Source: Paenibacillus amylolyticus
GTDB taxonomy: Bacteria > Bacillota > Bacilli > Paenibacillales > Paenibacillaceae
Length of the DNA stretch: 64,000 nt
Assembly: GCF_029689945.1 (NCBI RefSeq)
Contig: NZ_CP121451.1
Location: forward strand, 620,001-684,000
Reading direction: 5' to 3'
The stretch's first letter is position 1; every line of letters begins with the position of its first letter. A program made the position numbers and the translations under genes. The notes beneath the pieces were generated by a model. That model worked only from the letters and a program-made list of their open reading frames with translations, had not been told where the DNA came from and did not search any database. Positions 58,969 through 64,000 of this stretch are shown piece after piece.

Positions 58969-60396
58969 GTGCAGCAACCTGTTTCGAGGGTATATTCATC
59001 CTTATTCCGTATCCTGTTAGCGTTCATCCTGTGTGCAGGCCCGATTATGGGACAAGCAGGTATCACGGCATCCGCAGCACAGGCAACGCAAGCAGTTCAC
59101 ATTGAAGTGAATGGTGAGCAGCAGTCCTGGAAGAACGCACCACTTATCATCAAAGGTTCAACGTTTGTTCCACTGCGGGATGTAGTCACATCCGTTAAAG
59201 GCACGTTGAAATGGGATAATCGCACCAAGACGGCGACCATTACCGTTGGCAGAGACAAGCTGGTCCATCAGGCTGGCAGCAATTCCATTAAGGTAAACCA
59301 AGTGGATCTGGCTACAGGTGTGAACTCACGGACTGTTAACGGTACATTGATGGTACCTGTTCGGGCCATGGCTAATGCAATCAAGGCCGACATCAAGGTC
59401 CAACGTACGATTACAGGACAGATGAGCGTGAATATGGTCACGGATCAGGTCAGTCTGCTGAACAGCGAAGTTGCCAGCGTAGATGCGTATTTGCGCGAGA
59501 TCAACTATCCAGGTATGGCGCTGATTGCCCGCGATGGTGAGGTTCTGCTAAGACAAGGCTACGGACTTGCCGATGAACAGACGCTGAATCGCCCGGATCA
59601 GAAGACCCGAATCGCATCACTGAGCAAATCCTTCACGGCCGCTTCCATTCTGAGTCTCGTGGAGGATGGTAAGATTCAGGTGCAAGATCCCATCTCCAAG
59701 TATATCTCGGGTATACCGAAGGGAGATCAGATTACACTGCATATGCTGTTATCCCAGACTTCAGGTCTGCCATCCGCATTTGGCCGGGGTGAAGGAACTT
59801 CCATGGAAGAGACTGTGGAAGAGATTCGCCACAAAACGCTGAAGTTTGAACCGGGGAGTGCGTACCTATACAGCAACAGCGGGTATGTTTTACTTGCCTA
59901 CGTCGTTGAACAGGTATCCGGCATGAGTTATGCCGATTATGTGCAGCAGGCGATACTGAAGCCACTTGGCATGAAAAATTCAGGAGAGGCTTCCCGTAAA
60001 GTGCATACGATTAGTGGTTTTGTTCAGAAAGATAACGCTTGGGTAACTGCCCCTTATTATGTATCCCAATCCGGATCAGGCACCATCTATTCCACGGTAG
60101 ACGACATGCTGAAATGGGATCGTGCACTGTATACGGACAAGATTCTAAGCCAGGATACGATTGAACAGATGTATGAGCCCTACTCCGATAAAAACTATGG
60201 TTACGCCTGGATTCTCAAAGAGAAGGGTACCAACCGTACCGTCTTCCACAACGGTAGTGGTGGCGGGTTCGCCACAGCCTTTTCACGTAATCTGTCTGAT
60301 GATATCACCATTATCCTGCTCGGCAACCACGCAGGTATGGATATGACTTCACTTTTGGATGAAGTGGAGGCCAAGACAGCCCAAGCATTGCAATAA
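58969..60396 (+). CDS. Secreted beta-lactamase-family serine hydrolase with copper amine oxidase-like N-domain
   Basis: About 475 residues. Signal peptide region SLFRILLAFILCAGP. Residues 45-160 form a Cu_amine_oxidN-like domain (PLIIKGSTFVPLRDVVTSVK, GTLMVPVRAMANAI), typical of Paenibacillus surface proteins. The C-terminal class C beta-lactamase fold has Ser217-Leu-Ser-Lys220, the tyrosine motif YSNSGY and the third box HNGSGGGF. Function may be peptidase or esterase on cell-wall fragments. GTG 58969 has no close binding site; AAGGAGAGG is six bases before the codon ATC at 58951, giving ILRKSHVQQP in frame, so the true start may be non-canonical or misread. Confidence 0.82.
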   Translation: MQQPVSRVYSSLFRILLAFILCAGPIMGQAGITASAAQATQAVHIEVNGEQQSWKNAPLIIKGSTFVPLRDVVTSVKGTLKWDNRTKTATITVGRDKLVHQAGSNSIKVNQVDLATGVNSRTVNGTLMVPVRAMANAIKADIKVQRTITGQMSVNMVTDQVSLLNSEVASVDAYLREINYPGMALIARDGEVLLRQGYGLADEQTLNRPDQKTRIASLSKSFTAASILSLVEDGKIQVQDPISKYISGIPKGDQITLHMLLSQTSGLPSAFGRGEGTSMEETVEEIRHKTLKFEPGSAYLYSNSGYVLLAYVVEQVSGMSYADYVQQAILKPLGMKNSGEASRKVHTISGFVQKDNAWVTAPYYVSQSGSGTIYSTVDDMLKWDRALYTDKILSQDTIEQMYEPYSDKNYGYAWILKEKGTNRTVFHNGSGGGFATAFSRNLSDDITIILLGNHAGMDMTSLLDEVEAKTAQALQ

Positions 60397-60417
60397 TTAT
60401 CGTATATACAGAACAAA

Positions 60418-60711
60418 GAGGATGTCCCATAAGTCATAAATATGACGGGGACATCCTCTTTTAGTGTTATTGTGTTTTAATGAACCTGACACACGCTATT
60501 CGCTCCCATTTGCCCAGATCTGAGAACTAACGAATCTCAGAGACGTTATTTCGTCGATTTAGTTGATTTTTAGGTTTTGAAGCCCTTTTATGACGTAATA
60601 GCGTTACTGAGGTTCGTTAAATCTTGCAACCTTTGATGATCTGCCTTTTAAGGTGCGGCAGGTTCATTAGCGCTTGGAGCGAAGCAGAGTTCCTTTTGAG
60701 ACAGCCCCTTT
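60418..60711. repeat. Palindromic ATTCGTTA-type intergenic element, copy 5
   Basis: The best-preserved copy together with copy 3, in opposite orientation. It begins with the hairpin GAGGATGTCCC / GGGGACATCCTC, 22 bases after the serine hydrolase stop, where it can end that transcript. Then follow TTAATGAACCTGACACACGC, CTAACGAATCTCAGAGACGT, GACGTAATAGCGTTACTGAG, GTTCGTTAAATCTTGC and the far edge TTTTGAGACAGCCCC. Confidence 0.75.
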
Positions 60712-60835
60712 GCATTTTTATTTTAACGACGCATACTTCCACTTCACTCAACCGATCTCTTATGCATTCTGCAAAAGGCAGAGTAATGCATATTCACATC
60801 ACTGCCTGGCAACCGTCCGTTCTTTCATCATCCGT

Positions 60836-62521
60836 CTACATTGTCACAGGAAGTTTCCCCGCAAAGGGAATGCGCCCCATCAGCGCCTTAGCGACGCTAT
60901 CCATGGCAAGTGGCCGGCTCTCGTAAGCCGCTACATAGACTTGGACATCTGGAATCGCGAGCAGATCATAGGGGCTTCGCAGTGCTACAACAGCCAGCGG
61001 TTTGCCCAATTGCTGTATCCAACCAATCAGCCTGCACTGCGGATCGCCCGAGGGGCTTCCCGCATTATAGGTCCCTACCACGATCTGCCGAATGTCAGCC
61101 TCTTCTGCTGCCTGAAGCAGACGTGCAGAACGAATGGCGACTTCCTCGGGCGTGACCGTCAGATCAACAACATCCAGACCATAATTGGATAAGGCTGAGC
61201 CCAAGGTGAACGTGTGGTTCAGCTGTTCATCGGCAATGGTCGTCACAGACGTGGCAACCGTTATCACCAGCGTGCGTTCCTGCTTCAACGGCAACATATT
61301 CAGCTGATCGCGTACCCGTGTGATACTATTCTCGCTAATACGGCGGGCAACCTCTTGGTGTAATGAACTGTTGCGCTGAGACCGGCTGGAATATGAGTAA
61401 TCCCTTGATGTCTCTGGGGAGGACATATTGGAGAATATGCTATTCACCTCATCATCTCCTGCAACGTGCATTCCATTCTCCAGCAAACCATGTTTCGCCT
61501 TGTACATCAGCAATCGGGTTACTGATTCATCGATACGACTCTCGCTAATTCGTCCGCTCGCCACAGCTGCCAGCAACGCTTCAAATGCCTCTGCCTGAAG
61601 TTTGGCCGTATGGCTAATTAAGACCAGATCCGCTCCGGCCTCCACCGCCATCACAGCTGCATCGACCGTGCCATAGTTCACCGCAATGGCATCCATCTCC
61701 ATGCAATCGGTCACGATCATGCCCTCATAACCCAGTTCCTCGCGAAGCAGACCGCTTAATACAGTATGCGATAGCGTTACGGGCAGACGTTCTGGCTCCA
61801 GTGCAGGGAAATAAATATGCGCCGACATCATGGCATCGACCCCTTCGGCGATGGCGGCTCGAAATGGAATCAACTCCAGGCGCTCTACCCGCTCCCGATC
61901 ATGAGTAATGATCGGGAGGTCCAGATGAGAATCGGTATCCGTATCCCCATGTCCCGGGAAATGCTTGGCTGTCGCTGCAATCCCAGCATCCTGTATCCCC
62001 GCAATGGTTCTCGCCCCATATTCTGCAACAGATTGTGGAGATTCGCCGAATGATCGTACTCCGATGACCGGATTCGCCGCGTTATTGTTCACATCCAGTA
62101 CCGGAGCAAAGTTCATGTTAATGCCCATGGACTTCAGTTCCACCCCACTGATATATGCCGCCTGATACGCATCGTCTATGGAGCCAGCAGCCGCAATGGC
62201 CATTGGTCCAGGCATCAGAGCCATTCCTTCGGTAACTCGGGCAACCATGCCGCCCTCCTGATCAATGGATATCCAGAGCGGCACATTGCCACTGCTTTTG
62301 GCGATTTGTTGCAGCCCTGAAGATAACCGCTCCACCTGCTCTGGCGACTCCACGTTGCGTGCAAAATAGATCACCCCACCAATGGGATACTTTCGTAGAA
62401 AGGTCTCAACATCGCCAGCAGCTTCAGTGCCATGGAAACCGCAAAGCAGCATTTGCCCAACTTTCTCGCGCAAGGTCATCTGTTTCAGATGAGACTGGTA
62501 TAACTCGTTTTGCCCACTCAT
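60836..62521 (-). CDS. nagZ: GH3 beta-N-acetylhexosaminidase NagZ
   Basis: Removes terminal N-acetylglucosamine from muropeptides during peptidoglycan recycling. 561 residues. GH3 catalytic domain with TAKHFPGHGDTDTDSHLDLP (general acid His/Asp region) and the nucleophile Asp in EGMIVTDCMEMDAI; a C-terminal alpha/beta domain ends GRIPFAGKLPVTM. Two-domain form as in B. subtilis NagZ. No signal peptide. ATG 62521 follows GGAGGGAGG, 31 bases after the restored namZ stop; the longer reading upstream overlaps namZ out of frame. Confidence 0.92.
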   Translation of the reverse strand: MSGQNELYQSHLKQMTLREKVGQMLLCGFHGTEAAGDVETFLRKYPIGGVIYFARNVESPEQVERLSSGLQQIAKSSGNVPLWISIDQEGGMVARVTEGMALMPGPMAIAAAGSIDDAYQAAYISGVELKSMGINMNFAPVLDVNNNAANPVIGVRSFGESPQSVAEYGARTIAGIQDAGIAATAKHFPGHGDTDTDSHLDLPIITHDRERVERLELIPFRAAIAEGVDAMMSAHIYFPALEPERLPVTLSHTVLSGLLREELGYEGMIVTDCMEMDAIAVNYGTVDAAVMAVEAGADLVLISHTAKLQAEAFEALLAAVASGRISESRIDESVTRLLMYKAKHGLLENGMHVAGDDEVNSIFSNMSSPETSRDYSYSSRSQRNSSLHQEVARRISENSITRVRDQLNMLPLKQERTLVITVATSVTTIADEQLNHTFTLGSALSNYGLDVVDLTVTPEEVAIRSARLLQAAEEADIRQIVVGTYNAGSPSGDPQCRLIGWIQQLGKPLAVVALRSPYDLLAIPDVQVYVAAYESRPLAMDSVAKALMGRIPFAGKLPVTM

Positions 62522-62552
62522 TTCATACCTCCCTCCGATGACAAACATCCAT

Positions 62553-63748
62553 TCATGAATATAACAAAAATGGCTTTCGCCGCTCTTTCCATTCCGCTGC
62601 CTGTACATTCCATGCTTCCATTAAACGAACGAATTCCTTCCGGTCATGAATGGTTTCCCTGACGGCCTTCCCCCTGCCAGCAGATCAATAAAGTACCTCG
62701 AACCCGGCAATGGTGGCTCCAACCAGCAGAATTGCTCGGGATAAAGGGTCACCAGTTCATGCAAAAGCACTAGCCCTGTCTCGACCGCCCGGAATTTCCT
62801 AGTGTCCGTTACAAAAATCCTTACACCACCACACAGCTCACCTGCATGTTTGGAGAATGTGGGAGACATGTACACTGGATGCACATGCACGCCTTCCAGC
62901 TTGTATTCCCGAAATCGTTCCGCCAAACGCTCCCCCTCCACCCAGGGTGCTCCAATCCACTCGAATGGGCGGGTCGTGCCCCTGCCCTCCGATACATTCG
63001 TGCCTTCGAACAGGCACGTACCCGCATATACTCGCACACTGTCCAGCGTGGGCATATTGGGAGAGGGTAGCATCCAGGGAAGCCCACAATCTGCAAACTC
63101 CATGGCGCGCTGCCATCCTTCCATGGCAACCACGTCCAATTCGCAAGGTACATCCATCTCGCCGTTGACCATCAGGGCGAGTTCACCTACCGTCAATCCC
63201 GTACGCACAGGTATACGCCAAGCACCAACGAGGGATTCATACCCCGCGTTCAGCACACCGCCTTCCACAACGTTTCCGCCCAGCGGATTGGGACGGTCCA
63301 GAATCAGCATGCGTTTGCCTGCTCCAGCACAGGCCTCCATCATATGGAACAAGGTTGAGGCATACGTGTAATAACGGACACCCACATCCTGTATGTCGAA
63401 CAGGACCGTATCGACTCCAGCCAGCATTGCAGGTGTAGGTTTCTTGTGATCTCCATACAGACTGAACACCGGAATGTCCAGACGCGGATGAAGCATATCT
63501 CCGAATCTGACTCCTGCCTGAAGCTCTCCTTCCAGTCCGTGCTCACAGGCATAAAGCGCTGTAAGCTCGGCAGTACTCATTCCGGCGCACACATCTATTG
63601 TCGATACAAAATCCGCTGTAATCCCCGTCGGATTGGTCATTAGACCGATTCGATTACCCGTAATCCATGGATGGGATAACCCTCCGGACAGAAGATCAGC
63701 TCCCGTTTGTACTGCCGGCAACTGCTCGGTTCCATTCAACCGGCCCAT
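62553..63748 (-). CDS. namZ: Exo-beta-N-acetylmuramidase NamZ (GH171, DUF1343), frameshifted near the end
   Basis: Releases N-acetylmuramic acid from the non-reducing end of glycan fragments; works with NagZ, encoded next. About 398 residues. Family blocks: RIGLMTNPTGI, ACEHGLEGELQAG, FDIQDVGVRYYTY, ILDRPNPLGG, LPSPNMPTLDS and LFEGTNVSEGRGTTRPFE. As read it stops at 62621; one extra G at CCC (plus) 62657-62659 gives GETIHDRKEFVRLMEAW and ends RRKPFLLYS, the usual family end. ATG 63748 overlaps the upstream gene stop (TGATG). Confidence 0.9.
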
Positions 63749-64000
63749 CACACATTCCCCTGGCTGATCCACCCTGTATGCTGGTGATCATTACCGCCTG
63801 CTACGACAGGTTCCTCTTCAGGCTCCAGCACATTTTGAGCCACCTTATGCTGATAGATGGCAAACATACCTCCAAACAGCGCTCCGAAACCAACAACAGT
63901 CAGCATCAGCAAAGCCGTCAGGCACATGGCCTGAAAACAAGCGCTCATCGTATACCCCGGGTGACGGAAGAACAGCTTCACACTTTCCCCCATCGCCTGA
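63748..64000 (-). CDS. Membrane protein C-terminus (gene cut by window edge)
   Basis: At least 81 residues with a hydrophobic helix MCLTALLMLTVVGFGALFGG and a polar acidic tail (LEPEEEPVVAGG). The frame is open to the window edge, so the start may lie outside. It is translationally coupled to namZ (TGATG) and is probably a component of the same wall-recycling operon, but no family is recognisable from this end. Confidence 0.6.
   Translation of the reverse strand, partial: QAMGESVKLFFRHPGYTMSACFQAMCLTALLMLTVVGFGALFGGMFAIYQHKVAQNVLEPEEEPVVAGGNDHQHTGWISQGNV

Overview
The window looks like a chromosomal stretch of a Paenibacillus-type endospore-forming Firmicute. Reasons: strong AGGAGG-type ribosome binding sites, frequent TTG/GTG starts, two Spo0E-family phosphatases, a sporulation-type diadenylate cyclase (CdaS-like), a Bacillus-style Fnr with a C-terminal cysteine cluster, and many plant-polysaccharide and sugar-uptake genes. 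No rRNA, tRNA, CRISPR array, prophage or transposase gene was recognised.

Layout. 1-1.15 kb: end of the window cuts a GH28 pectinase. 1.6-4.9 kb: polar amino acid ABC importer (ATPase, binding lipoprotein, two permeases). 5.5-13.7 kb (minus strand): a sugar-uptake module, with a YesM/YesN-like two-component system, a sugar-binding lipoprotein, two permeases, a TIM-barrel protein and an FAD oxidoreductase. 14.0-21.5 kb: a visibly AT-rich signalling island with two Spo0E-like genes, an unknown secreted protein, a small membrane protein and a tandem array of HTH-TPR peptide receptors; the first receptor overlaps a tiny pro-peptide gene. 21.7-34 kb: LLM flavoprotein, TetR/MFS pair, VOC protein, Old Yellow Enzyme/LysR pair, chemoreceptor, leucine dehydrogenase, CdaS and a secreted protein. 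34.2-41 kb: small membrane protein, a Fur-box small protein, GNAT, fnr facing a nreABC-like nitrate/oxygen sensing operon with an FNR box between them, and an Lrp-chromate transporter operon. 41.8-44.2 kb: nine-repeat Ig-like secreted protein. 45.1-50.5 kb: acidic-polysaccharide utilisation cluster (GH88, unknown large protein, heparinase II/III-like lyase) behind a CcpA cre site. 50.8-64 kb: SGNH esterase, AzlCD, two chemoreceptors, a DUF2087/GIY-YIG protein, a serine hydrolase and the NamZ-NagZ peptidoglycan recycling pair.

The most interesting biology is the quorum-sensing-like island: a 40-residue secreted pro-peptide ending SDHGLGGY overlaps the 3' end of a receptor gene, and two receptors share an almost identical promoter. 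It resembles AloR/AloP of P. polymyxa (recalled, not searched). Two dispersed repeat families (five copies of a long palindromic element, two copies of a MITE-like element) occupy intergenic spaces.

A major caution: I count 20 places in 17 genes where one missing base inside a run of identical bases breaks an otherwise intact reading frame. All are deletions. This pattern points to uncorrected homopolymer errors in the assembly rather than mass gene decay. I annotate those genes over their restored span and give each position.
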